Program-made: the position numbers and the translations under genes | Assembly (NCBI GenBank): GCA_002914805.1 | Contig: JXTB01000145.1 | Span: 737,185-801,184 of the forward strand | Length of the DNA: 64,000 bases | DNA from: Parasponia andersonii | Lineage: Eukaryota > Streptophyta > Magnoliopsida > Rosales > Cannabaceae | Direction: 5' to 3' | Shown here: positions 14,146-25,600 of the stretch, in pieces | Numbering within the stretch: the first letter of the stretch is position 1 | How the letters are laid out: the number at the start of each line of letters is the position of its first letter | The notes under the pieces: generated by a model | Told to the model about the DNA's origin: nothing | Seen by the model: the letters and a program-made list of their open reading frames with translations, nothing else | Database searches by the model: none

Positions 14146-15580
14146 ACTGGTCTGTCTATGAAGATGGATCGCTGGCTGTGAGCCTCACTTTTTACTTGCT
14201 CGAGAGGGTTTCGGGTGCTTTCTGCTGAAGGGAGACTTGGGTGTGGGACATGACTATCACTTAAAATAATGGAGCAGTGGTCAGTGTCCCTCTTTTTAAT
14301 AAATTCTATTTAAATTATAATTATAATATATATATTACAGATATCTTATAACATTATTTTAAAATAAAAGTGAACAGTAATGGGAATACTGCCCTTTCTT
14401 TGTAACCTTTTAAAGCTATTTCCTCTGTAAATTGGTGCTTTATTTTTATTTATTTGGCTCGTTGCAATAGGTAGGCTACAGGTCCTTCTGACCTTCAGTT
14501 TTGAAGCTGCGATTTCTTACATCTTGTGATGTAAACCACGGATAAGAATCGCCTTCCCTTGTCAAACAGTACATTTTTAGGTGCTCCCCACATGAGTTAC
14601 AATGACATACACGAAATAGCTGTATGCATACATGTAACGTTGAAGTACGATAGAGACATCACAGAAGGTACATATACATGTAATGGTGCAGACACAAAAA
14701 GTAAAAAAAAAAAGCTGTATGAAAGATGTCAGTACAATTCAATTTCCCCAAATCAGCCTCTTTTATCTCCTCGATCAACTCAGCCTTTATGGGAATTTTT
14801 CCTTAATTAGCTCTAAATTCTAAAATAGCTTGAATCCCTTTCAGGAAATTTTTAGGGTTCAAGAAATTAGAGCGCTAGTTTATCAAAAATTCAATTTTGA
14901 TTTATTTTTTTCCTTCTACGTTTCCCAAACTACTATACATGGGAAAAAGGGGAAAGCTTTTTTTTTTTTTTTTCATTCAATATATTCTCTCAAATTTTTA
15001 ATCCTTACCAATATCCTAATTCCGAACTTCCAAATATAGAAACGAAAAAGAGATTTTTATACGTAGTGGTAGTGGTCTCATGATATAAAAAATCTCATTT
15101 ATAAATTTTTATCAAAACAAATTCCTCGATCTCACGTTATTTATCTAAATTTACTTAAATAACTTTATTAAAAGGCTAAAATTTTCACTTATTCGAGCCT
15201 TTTTCTCCAACTTATTCAATGAATTTTTATCTCTATTAGAGTGAGAGGAGGTGAGCCGTCATCAAATTTGATCCTTTTGATATTAAATCAGATTATTTTT
15301 TTCACTCAAATCTAGCTTTTTTTAACAAGTTTAAGTTGGTCTGATGTCGATTTTTTAGTAAATGGTGGGAACATGTGGTAAATTTGGAACTCTATTTTTT
15401 TTAATTGAAAAATAGTCGGTCTTTCATAAATGAAATGAGTTATACTTTATCTTCTCTTTTCTGTGGGTCTTAAAATATAGTCAAAACTGATAATTCTGAA
15501 AATAAGAAAACTATGGTCAACCAATTATTGATGTACCTCAGGAGAAAAATAATTTATTATAGAAGAATATAGAATGCATT

Positions 15581-15589
15581 ACACGTGGC
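15581..15589 (+). promoter_or_regulatory. ABRE/G-box (ACACGTGGC) upstream of purine permease
   Basis: An exact ACACGTGGC element, 328 bp before the proposed start codon, followed by a 'gggtggaaaatg' block. The same element with similar flanks occurs at 19365-19373 upstream of the decayed copy. ACACGTGGC is the consensus for bZIP/ABF binding in ABA-responsive promoters; function here is inferred. Confidence 0.5.
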
Positions 15590-15684
15590 GAAATCTGATG
15601 GGTGGAAAATGTATCAGCCATCATTGATAAATTCTCGCCGTGATCATTGAATCGAGGCCGTGAAGCACCAAACCTCTTCAGTCT

Positions 15685-15686
<2 letters not shown>

Positions 15687-15727
<41 letters not shown>
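15687..15727. repeat. (TA)n microsatellite in permease promoter/leader
   Basis: A long pure TA run about 190 bp upstream of the proposed ATG. It is absent from the equivalent place in the second unit (19480-19560), so it expanded after the duplication or was lost there. Confidence 0.9.
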
Positions 15728-15734
<7 letters not shown>

Positions 15735-15916
15735 TGATGACGAATAATAAATTATCAAATTCGAAAAGCAAAATCGCTTCTGTATTAGCAGAATACAATT
15801 CCCTCTCAAAACCTCTGTTTAATCTAAATATTCAGACTCAGTATCGTCGTTTAAAGGACCAAGGCCAAGCTTCTTCCTTCAGCAGCTCCACTATCCCAGC
15901 ACCCACCTTCAACCAA

Positions 15917-18304
15917 ATGCCAGGTTCTCTTTCGCGCTCTTTTTCCTGTGTTTTTAGACAAAATTCTGATATGGGTTCCTTTATCTTCTTTCTTGGACTC
16001 CGTTTGGTTGCTCACAAAGAGAAACCCCTCAATAAAGTTTTGATTTTGATTGTTTTTTTTTTAATTTTTGGACTCACCCAGATGTGTAATTACTTTTTGT
16101 ATGACGGTACCTGTGATGTTAAGCTTGGATTTGTTTATGGATTGACAAAAGAGGTTTTTAATGTTTTTCTTTTTGTATAAGACAAAACAATTTTGCCTTT
16201 TTATCTTTTTGGGTGTAAAAGCAAGTAGTATTTATCGTTGCTTATAAAATGTTGACAGAATTAACAGTGAAATCCTTAATCTAATTACTTTTTAGTTTTT
16301 AGTTTCTTAGCTTCCAGTCAGCTTGTAGAAAGAATTCTCTTTAGAAGAGTAATGAGTTGAGGGAATTGTGAATATCATATCTTCTGTTTTTGTAGTTATC
16401 TGAGAAACTAGACTGATTGATTTTAAGCAATTTTTTTTCTCTCTGAAGTCTCTGTCTATTTTAAATATGGAACAGGAGGAAGTTTGTTAACCTATGTCTT
16501 TATGGTTATTATTCTTTTCATAGCAGTTTTTAGCCAATACTGATATTGTAACCCCAAGCCTCAAATTTAATTGCCCACTACTCTCACTATGGTAGTAAAA
16601 CCCTTTTGCCTTGGACAAATGGTAACTCTGGTGGTTCTTGACCTCCTCTCATAACAGAAAAGAAATGAGTTCATTTGGCTCTGCAACTGTGTAGAAGACG
16701 ATTTATAAAATTAAAGTATGTGGAATGAATTATCAAAAACATCATATCACTTACAACTGGATTATAGCTTAGATCTGCATACTAAAGAACTGATTATTGG
16801 TCTGTAATTACCTTCGCATAAATATCATTCCGTGTTTTTGTTTGTGCATATTTGTACGTTTGTATTCGCAGCCTGTGCGTTGTAGCCTACATATGAAATC
16901 CTATAAACTCCTAACATGCCCTTTTGGTCTCAAATTCAGATGAAAGGAAAAACAGAACTTGTCTATTTGCTTATTGAACCACTCTACCAATGACATCTGC
17001 ATAACATGTGGCTCTGGCATGATCCTACGTTATAATAAGACCTTAATATATACTGAGAGCCGAACAGCGTAGATGTTACAATATGTTGTTGCTTGTTTTG
17101 TGACTTTATTTTCTTATGGTCAAATTATGCTGGAGTAATTTAATCTTGAATGGTAGATGAAATTCATCCAGAGGGTAATCTGTTTATAAATATTGTGTTC
17201 AATACAGATCAGCAAGAGTCAATCTTATCCAAAGATGAACTTTCAACGAGCCAAATACAATTTGCTAAACTCAAGCGTTGGCAATGGTGGTTTTTGGTGG
17301 CACTCAACATAATATTTCTTCTGGTTGGTCAGGCAGCTGCCGTTATACTTGGCAGATTTTATTATGACCAGGGGGGTAATAGTAAATGGATGGCTACTTT
17401 TGTCCAAACTGCAGCCTTCCCGCTCCTCCTTATTCCGCTTTTTCTTGTTCCTTCTTCCAAATATCCTTCGACTTCTTCCACAGCACCTTCAATTAAAGTA
17501 CTTGCCTCAATTTACTTCTTTCTAGGAGTGGTCATAGCTGGCGACAATATGTTGTATTCTGTTGGACTTTTATATCTCTCAGCCTCTACTTACTCCCTTA
17601 TTTGTGCAACCCAATTAGCTTTCAATGCGGTTTTCTCTTACTTCATCAATTCTCAGAAGTTCACTGCCTTGATTCTCAACTCCGTGGTTGTCCTATCACT
17701 ATCTGCAGCCCTTATTGCTGTCAATGACGACTCAGATGGACCAACAGGAGTTAAAAAATCAAAGTATATAATCGGTTTCATTGGCACACTTGCAGCTTCT
17801 GCATTGTACTCTCTTTTACTTTCTCTTATGCAACTAACATTCCAAAAAGTTCTGAAACGGGAAACATTCTCTGTGGTACTTGAAATGCAAATCTGTACAT
17901 CACTGGTTGCCACTTGTGCTTCGCTCATTGGTCTTTTTGCGAGTGGAGAGTGGAGGACTTTGCACGGAGAAATGCAGGGTTTCGGTAAAGGAGGATTTGC
18001 TTATGTGATGACGTTGGTTTGGACAGCTGTGGCTTGGCAGGTTTGCTCTGTTGGTGTTGTAGGATTGATATTTGTGGTCTCTTCTCTCTTCTCCAATGTA
18101 ATTAGCACTCTCTCTTTGGCTATCACCCCAATTGCTTCTGTTATAGTTTTCCATGACAAGATGAATGGTGTTAAGATAGTTGCTATGCTTATGGCAATTT
18201 GGGGTTTTGCCTCTTATATTTATCAGAACTATCTTGATGATTCCAAGGCAAGAAGAACACGTAGTAGTACTCTTACTGAATCCCTGAATGATTCTTTATG
18301 TTGA
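15917..18304 (+). CDS. Purine permease (PUP family), intact copy
   Basis: The main exon (17157-18304) encodes almost all of a 384-residue protein with about ten hydrophobic membrane segments. The family start RWQWWFLVALNI is near residue 43, followed by GQAAAVILGRFYYDQGG, with later SVGLLYLSASTYSLI and a C-terminal amphipathic tail. PUPs are plant plasma-membrane transporters of the drug/metabolite superfamily that import adenine, cytokinins and related purines by proton coupling; substrate cannot be assigned here. It resembles the PUP9/10/11 branch. I place the start in a tiny upstream exon, 15917-15923 (ATGCCAG), followed by a GT-AG intron to 17156. The phases fit exactly and give MPDEI. 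Alternatively translation starts at 17150 inside the same frame, giving MVDEI with the same length. Homology of the upstream exon and intron between both copies supports the spliced model. Confidence 0.87.
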
Positions 18305-19364
18305 TGAATCTGGGAAAAATCCCAGAAATTCATTGTTTCGGATTATTAGTTCGATTAGTGTTGCTTGGAAATTCAAGCATAAAGTTTCTGCTCTCTACAT
18401 GTATGTTCCACAGGAAACTTGATTTTGGGTTTTACGTGGAACAAGTCACCTTTTATGTAGCATTGGACTTTTTGTGTATGGTTAGCCGTTACCTTATTCG
18501 CCTAAAGATCAGAAACTGAACTTTTTTAGATGTGGAGATAAAAGTTTTCACATAAGAACACTTCACATTAAGTGGTTCTAGGCGGTACAGGTTTTGTAGT
18601 ACCTTACTATCTACTTCTTACCTTTTGTTTTCTTATTGGCTTTCTTAATTTGGGACTGGAAAGTATGACCACTACACTTTGTAGGTGTAATTCCTCTTTC
18701 AATAAAGGCATGAAAGTGAAATCGAGTTTTCTCAAAAGATGGATCAGTGGGGCCGACTTGTAACTTGCTTGAGAAAGTTGTGAATTGGTCCTTGCTCAAA
18801 CTCTAGAGGACTTTGGTGAGCCATGACCATCACCTAAAAGGTGACATAGTTGGCATACCATGTTTCCTTGGTGGCCTTTTCAAGCAATTTTTCCTCTTTA
18901 TTTGGTGCTTTTTTCGCAATATGGCAGTTGGTTTTAAACATAAAAAGTGAATAATTATAAAAAAAATTATCTTAATTTGTAGTTCTAAGAACCGTAAAAA
19001 ATATAAGTAATATTTTTTATTATCTCCAAATCCATTGGTTCAATTTATTTTAAATATACTTTCAAAAAGTATATTTTTTTATCAGAAATTTAACATATAA
19101 CAATGTAGACAATTCAAAGATTAAATTATTACAAATTAGAAAATGTAAGAATTTTATTACTACAATTGAAATTTTAAAAACCAATTTATTATAAATTGAA
19201 TAATTTAGAGACCATCTTTGCCATTAACCCATAAATTTTATCTGTACTTCGGACTTTCAAGCAGGAATTTAAAAAAAAAAAAACATAATGACAACGTAAT
19301 TATTAGACGTACCTCGGCAAAATAAATAATCGACACGAGGACCTACATTCTCCATCATGCGGAT

Positions 19365-19373
19365 ACACGTGGC
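19365..19373 (+). promoter_or_regulatory. ABRE/G-box upstream of decayed purine permease copy
   Basis: The ACACGTGGC element of the intact copy (15581) is preserved here. Neighbouring sequence is also recognisably homologous, so the promoter was included in the duplication and keeps this site although the coding region is broken. Confidence 0.45.
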
Positions 19374-20791
19374 AGAATCTTAAAGGGTTGAAAAATGCAT
19401 CCGCCGTCTTTCCTAGAGCGTGGCCGTGGCGATTGAAAAGAGGCAGCAATGAAGTGAAGCACCCCCAAAACTCCTCTGTGATGATACTAGTAATACTAAT
19501 AGTAATACAGGCGGGTCATCCAAGCCTCTCTTCAATCTCAAAACGCAGTCTCAGTATTGTCGTTTAGATGCTCCATTCAAGGTCAAGGACCAATCATGCA
19601 GCTCCACCTTCAACTTCAACCACCTCCCAGGTTGGTTCTCTTTCCTATTTTTTTTTTTCAGTTTCCTCACTTTGACTATATATGTTTGATAGCTGAGATT
19701 GAATAGGCCACTTTTACTACTAATCATAAATGAAATGCATGCACACTCTTTTCTCATTCATTCAATATTGCACAACAGAGAGATCTAGTAGCTATAATGT
19801 TACTGTTTAGCTTGGATTTTGTGTTAAATGGAAGAAAGAATGCGGGTCTGATCTGGGTTTTTTCAATGCTTTTTTATTATTATTATCTGTCTTCATCTTG
19901 TTAACCATGTCTAATTATATATCAGTATTAGTATAATGCATATATATACACACATATCGGTTATATAATATGTGAGTTGCAGGTGCACGTCTGAAATCTT
20001 TTCTTTTCTACTTGGAACTTGAAAACAATAAACATTACATATCCTCTCTTCTGTTTCTATAATTATCTGAGAAACTAGATTGATTATTATAAGCATCCTC
20101 ATTGACCTGAACAACACATTTGAAATCCTCTTTCAGAATTCTGTGTCTGTTTTTAAATGTGGAACACCAGGAAGTTTGGTAACATCTCTTTTAAGTTTCA
20201 TAGTCTAAGATTCTTTTTTGTATGCGCAGTTTTTCTACCTTAGGCATTGTTTTTCTTTTCTTAGCAGTTTTTGGCCAATACTGATGCTGTAACCCAAACA
20301 TCAACTTTAAATGCTTCTACTGATTTTATGGTATTAAGGCCATTCGCCTTTGTCGAGTGTCAACTTGCCCTTGTCTCTTAAAGTAAAGAAGTGTGTTCAT
20401 GTGGCTCTGCATTACAATTGGATTATAACTTGATTATCTAAAAACTAAATAACTGATTATTGGTTGAGCTTTCCATAAGTAGTATCTTCTCATGTTTCTG
20501 TTTGTGCATTTATATTAGAAGCCTTTACATTGTAGCCTACTCGTGAAGGCCCACAAAATCCCAACGTGCCCTTTTCGGTTCCAAAATAAGACGACAAGAA
20601 ATAATAGAACTTTGCTTCGTTATTTATTTTGTTGAACCATTTCACCAATGACATCTGCATTACACGTTTCTCTGGCGCGACCTTGCTTACCAATAAAACG
20701 GTAAAATGTATGCAAAGAGTTGATTGTTATGATGTTGCAACATCTTTTCTGAGTTCAAATGCTGCACAGGTTACTTAATCTTGAACTATAA

Positions 20792-21874
20792 ATGAAATTC
20801 ATAGAGGTTAATTCGTTTATAAATGTTGTATTCAATGCAGATAACCAAGTGCCAATCTTATTCAAAGATGAACCTTCAACAGACCAAATACAATTTGCTA
20901 AACTCAAGCGCTTGCGACGGTGGTTTTTGGTGGCGCTTAACATAATATTCCTTCTGGTGGGACAACCAGCTGCTGTTATACTTGGCAGATTTTATTATGA
21001 CCAGGGGGGTAATAGTAAATGGATGGCTACTCTTGTCCAAAATGCAGCCTTCCCGCTCCTCCTTATTCCGCTATTTCTTATTTCTTCTTCCCAATATCCT
21101 CTAACTTCTTCCACAGCACCTTCGATTAAAGTACTTGCCTCAATTTACTTCTTTCTTGGAGTGTTCGTAGCTGGTGACAATAGTTTGTATTCTGTTGGAC
21201 TCTTACATCTCTCAGCCTCTACTTACTCCCTCATTTGTGCAAACCAATTAGTTGTCACTGCAATTTTCTCCTACTTCATCAATTCTCAGAAGTTGACTGC
21301 CTTGATTCTTAACTCAGTGGTTGTCTTATCACTATCTGCAGTCCTCATTGCTGTTAATGATGACTCGGATTGGCCAACAGGAATTACAAGATCAAAGTAT
21401 ATCGTCGGTTTCATTTGCACACTCACAGCTTCTGCATTGTACGCTCTTTTACTTTCTCTTAAGCGACTTTCGTTCCAAAAGGTTATAAAACAGGAAACAT
21501 TCTCTGTGGTACTGGAAATGCAAATCTATATATCACTAGTAGCGACTTGTACCTCGATCATTGGCCTTTTCACGAGCGGGGAGTGGAGGACTTTGCACGG
21601 AGAAATGCAGGGTTTCGGTAAAGGAGGATTTGCATATGTGATGACTTTGATTTGGACAGCAGTGGCATGGTTGGCACTCTTTCTTTGGCTGTCACTCCAA
21701 TTGCTTCAGTGATGGTTTTCCATGACAAGGTGAATGGTGTTAAAGATAGTTGCTATGCTTATGGCAATTTGGGGTTTTGCCTCTTACATTTATCAGAACT
21801 ATCTTGATGATTCTGAAGCAAGAAGAGCACCTAGTACTAGCGTTCCTGAATCCCAAAACGAATCTTTATATTGA
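20792..21874 (+). pseudogene. Purine permease, truncated by a 64-bp deletion
   Basis: Paralogue of the permease at 15917-18304. An open frame from ATG 20792 runs with good similarity through about 290 residues (RWFLVALNIIFLLVGQ onward). After position 21670 a block equal to 18038-18101 of the intact copy (64 bases) is missing. This shifts the frame and gives a stop at 21710-21712, removing the last two or three membrane segments. An extra A near 21741 (GTTAAAGATAG versus GTTAAGATAG) returns to the original frame, and the rest of the tail continues to TGA at 21874. The homologous 5' exon near 19600-19631 has lost its ATG (CCTCCCAG instead of AATGCCAG), and the intron acceptor AG before 20792 is also gone. 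A truncated 306-residue product is possible but unlikely to transport. Confidence 0.85.
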
Positions 21875-22129
21875 TGAATCTGGGAAAAAGGTCAGAAAGT
21901 CATTGTTTCAGATTATGGGATTAGGTCCTTTTTGCTTGGCAATTCAAGCATATGATCCATTAAAATTTCTGATCTCTAAATGTCTTTTATACAAGAAACT
22001 TGATTTTGGTTGTATATATGGAATAAGTCAAATGTTTTTAAGACTAGAGATCTCAATGCCCTTGCTTCGAATACCTTTTTAATTACCATATACTGATATA
22101 TACCTGTACTGTACTTGCATATGTTCACA

Positions 22130-22200
22130 CACAATTTATATAAATTTACACACACACACATATATATATGTATATATACGTATGTGTATATGCGTCTATA
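22130..22200. repeat. Compound (CA)n/(TA)n microsatellite
   Basis: An 'acacacaca' run followed by 'tatatatatg' and 'gtatgtgtatatg' repeats. Non-coding; the open frame on the minus strand here is low complexity. Confidence 0.8.
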
Positions 22201-22259
22201 TGTGAATGAATATAAATGTCTATTTTTTGTAGAGAAAGAGAGATTTGTATTTATCATTT

Positions 22260-25200
22260 CTTGATGAACACATAGTCAAATTCGATTGCTTGTCAGTGCC
22301 GGAATCAAAGTTAGTTATATCACATCCTTAATCGTTTTCAACGTTTAATCATGCAGTAGAAATATAAAGATAATTGGACAAAATCACACCTTACATTGAT
22401 ATTTTTGTATCTTATTGTAAATACTGGAAAAATACAGTCTTGGACACCCTTTATTGTTATCCATAAACTGAATTAAATAACAAATACAGGTACTTATCAA
22501 TAGTGGGGATTACAAAACCATGTTTGACCCATTTCATGTGGAACTTGATATTGATTGATGTTGATCATCAAACTATTTTATAAAAATTCTAAAAGTCTAA
22601 AGTAAAATCAAGAAAACATTTATCTTTTGATATTTGCTAGAAAAAGTAATCCAAAGTCAATGAAAAAAAGAAAGAACATTTAGTTCCGACTTTTTTCTTT
22701 TCTTTTTCTTTTAGCCAATCTTTTGGATTTAGTCTATGCGATGAATGAATATTATATAGCTATGTTAAGCTCAAACACATTACAGAACAGAATTATAACC
22801 TGACAATAAGAATTAATTTTTAGCTAATGAAAAGAAATTGAAGACACTCGATATAGCAAATAAAAAAGAAAAAGAAAAATGCCTACCATATTCTTTTTCA
22901 AGTTAAATAATGTATGCACTGCTTTATGTTGTGGAGGTATGCTCAGACATCTGAAACATATTAGTTTCGATTAATTAACCATATGGACCACATATTGCTT
23001 TTGCTTTCGAGTAATTTGGGAGATTTGTTCTTTTTTCCATTCTAAATTAATTGTTATTAAATTATTATTTTAGCCCACTAATTTAATGGTCAACTCTCCC
23101 TTATTGATTGGATTATGATGTAATAATAATGACTGGTTGCTTTAAACTCAGGTTTTCTAAGTTTCAACCCAATGTTTAATTTGACAATACCCTATCGGGG
23201 AATTAAAAATTAAGTTTCCACCCAATGTTTAATTTGACAACTCCATTGGGATTCTCTATGCATACCTTCGTAATCATGTTATATTATATTAAGGAAAGTG
23301 GACCAAGATCAGCCCATTGGAAGTTGGAACCTAGGCTGAGCTAGTGGAATTTGAGCAGCATATGCATGTATATGTATATGTATATCTATACGTAATATTT
23401 ATATAATTAAAACCTTGTTGGCTTTGGTAATCACTTTAGGCCCTCAATTTAAGCTTATAACAAAAAGGAAAAAAAAAAAAGAAAAAGACAGGTGTTCATA
23501 TCTATGCCGACTTCGTGCAATAATGGACCCCTTTCAGCACCTTGTGTATTTATTTGGTGTATAATTTTGTCCTATTCAAAATTTGGCATAAAAAAATTAT
23601 ACTAATTAGTAGGAGAATGGAATAATATTTAGTTTTTAGTATATTTGTATATATTTATTAGTTAAAAGATCCTCTTATTTTGGACCTTATTAAATTCTAT
23701 TCAATTATTGACCGGTTCAATACAATAGTTTTGAGTGCTATATGTATTTAAAGGTAAAAAATCTAACCCGAAAAACTTTTGCGATCTCTCTCACATTACG
23801 CTGGAGAGAAAGTGTTTTGATTTCGGTCTTTAACCTCTCCTCTTTTTCCCATATCTTTTGTAATCTCTCACGGGGATGAGATTTTTTTTATTTTTTCTTT
23901 TAATTTTCTAATAAGTCTAAATTAAGATTTAATTGTATTACCATACTTATTTGAATTTTGTATCACTTGATTATTTATCTATATATGTTTTAAATTCTAT
24001 TTACTAGATCTTGAATTTGAGAATTTCGTCTTTGATTTAGATCTATAATTCATATGAGCTAATTTTCTTTTTTAGTGGGCATAAATCTCATTTGGTGTTA
24101 GAATTATAAGTCTACTCGCTAAGAACACAGTCTAGTATTAGGTGAAGACAATTCTTTATTGTGATCTTTATTATTTTCTTCTATTGAATAATTATGGTAA
24201 TTTTTGCTATTATTGTATCTGTAAATTATGATTTACTTTTCGTCACCTTTTTTGGGAGGTTGAATTTGTAATCCTTTGTACTATAATTGTAGTTGAAACT
24301 TTTTATCTTTTATTAATATTATTATTTGAGAAACCTATTTTTATATTTTAAAAAAAGAAGTAGAAAATATAAATAACATAATCTCTTTTTTTTTTTTACT
24401 TGTAAGATATCCTAGGTCTTAATCCCTATATTAATTAAAAGAATTTCATAGCCAAGATAACAAAAACATGGGGTTTAAAGGGCTTCGTAGCCAAGTTGGG
24501 TTTTGTTTAATTCTTTCTCTTAATGGATCGTTGGTCTTGGCAAATGGAGCATAATAGATTGTCACCGTACAATTGTTGACCAAGTACTTTTGCAAAGAGT
24601 ACTGCAAATACATTTAATGTGGTGCCCTTTTGAAGCGTATTTGTATTTGGGCTAGAATAGTATTAATCATGATATAAGGCGATCTGAAAACGACATCTCC
24701 TCATATACAAATTATAAATGTCATTATTGATCACAAGGGTTGAATGTGTTTATTAATTGCTCACAGTATTGATTGATTTTTGTAAAATTAAATCTTTAAT
24801 ATATGAATATATTCAATTATTATATCAGAAACAAAACAAACAAAAAATCACTGAAAGTTTTTCTTCGAAATAAAAAAAATAAAATGGATTTTGTTATTGG
24901 TTTCTTTGCAAAATAGACCATTTTGAAAATTAAACTAACTTTTTATCCATTGATTTGAATGAAAATTAAATTGATTCTTTCTTATTTCTCTAAAGGGTTA
25001 ATAATCTTGAGTTATGTAAGTAGCTAAGAGAAATTAATTACAACAATATTGATTTTGAAACTGATGTATAGTGTTTACCTTCATCTTAATTTTGAGCTGA
25101 TTAATAGTTGGAAGTTTAAGTGAAAATAAACGGGTTTGGGGGCCAACTCTAAAATTAATTTATAGTGATCATATGTTAAAAATATTGAGAAATTTCATGA

Positions 25201-25600
25201 TTCTAAATAATTTAGAGTAAATATTAGGATAATGCTTTTAAAACTGACACTTATTAATCACCCACTGAAAAATGATAATAACAGTGAATAATTTTCCTCA
25301 TGTTTCATGTTTGTTTATTTAATTAGAATAAATTCAATTTCGGCCAAATTTGTAGTTTTTAGAACTAAGCTACGTAGTTGAGACGTGTTTATAATTACTT
25401 TGTATCAATTACGTTGACCATTTGCTAAATGTTGGATAATTAACTATCCTATCATTCTTTACTTTAGATTCTATTCAATACGATCGTAACATTTTTAGGG
25501 GGATTTTGATATCATGTCTAAGTTTGGCCCCGATTCAAAGTAATCATAAAATTCTTTACTTAAGCTCGAATTAGGGTATTAATATTATTGGATAAAGACA
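22260..25600. other. Gene-free AT-rich interval
   Basis: About 3.3 kb without a supportable gene. A 28-bp near-direct repeat around 'caacccaatgtttaatttgaca' occurs at about 23166 and 23218. A pyrimidine-rich patch with 'gcgatctctctcac' near 23780 may be part of an old LTR leader, but no termini were found. Confidence 0.5.

Larger units (their letters stand above)
13841..22035 (+). repeat. Tandem segmental duplication (RABH1 3' tail plus purine permease)
   Basis: Unit A spans about 13841-18450 and unit B about 18457-22035. The block starting 'gtagcattgg' in the RABH1 3' region (13841) recurs at 18457. It is followed in both units by 'gtgtatggtt', 'cttattcg', 'agataaaagtt', 'cacactttgtagg' or 'ctacactttgtagg', and 'tcaataaaggc'. 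Homology continues through the intergenic region, the permease 5' exon, intron and coding exon. Unit B then ends in permease 3' sequence ('gaataagtca', 22030), matching 18439-18448 in unit A. The simplest reading is unequal exchange between the RABH1 3' region and the permease 3' UTR. Unit A contains extra sequence (about 14300-15400) that is shortened in unit B. Confidence 0.75.

Noticed and set aside
15647..16180. 177-codon frame across the (TA)n run and permease 5' exon
   Set aside because: It translates a microsatellite as Ile-Tyr repeats and reads into the intron.
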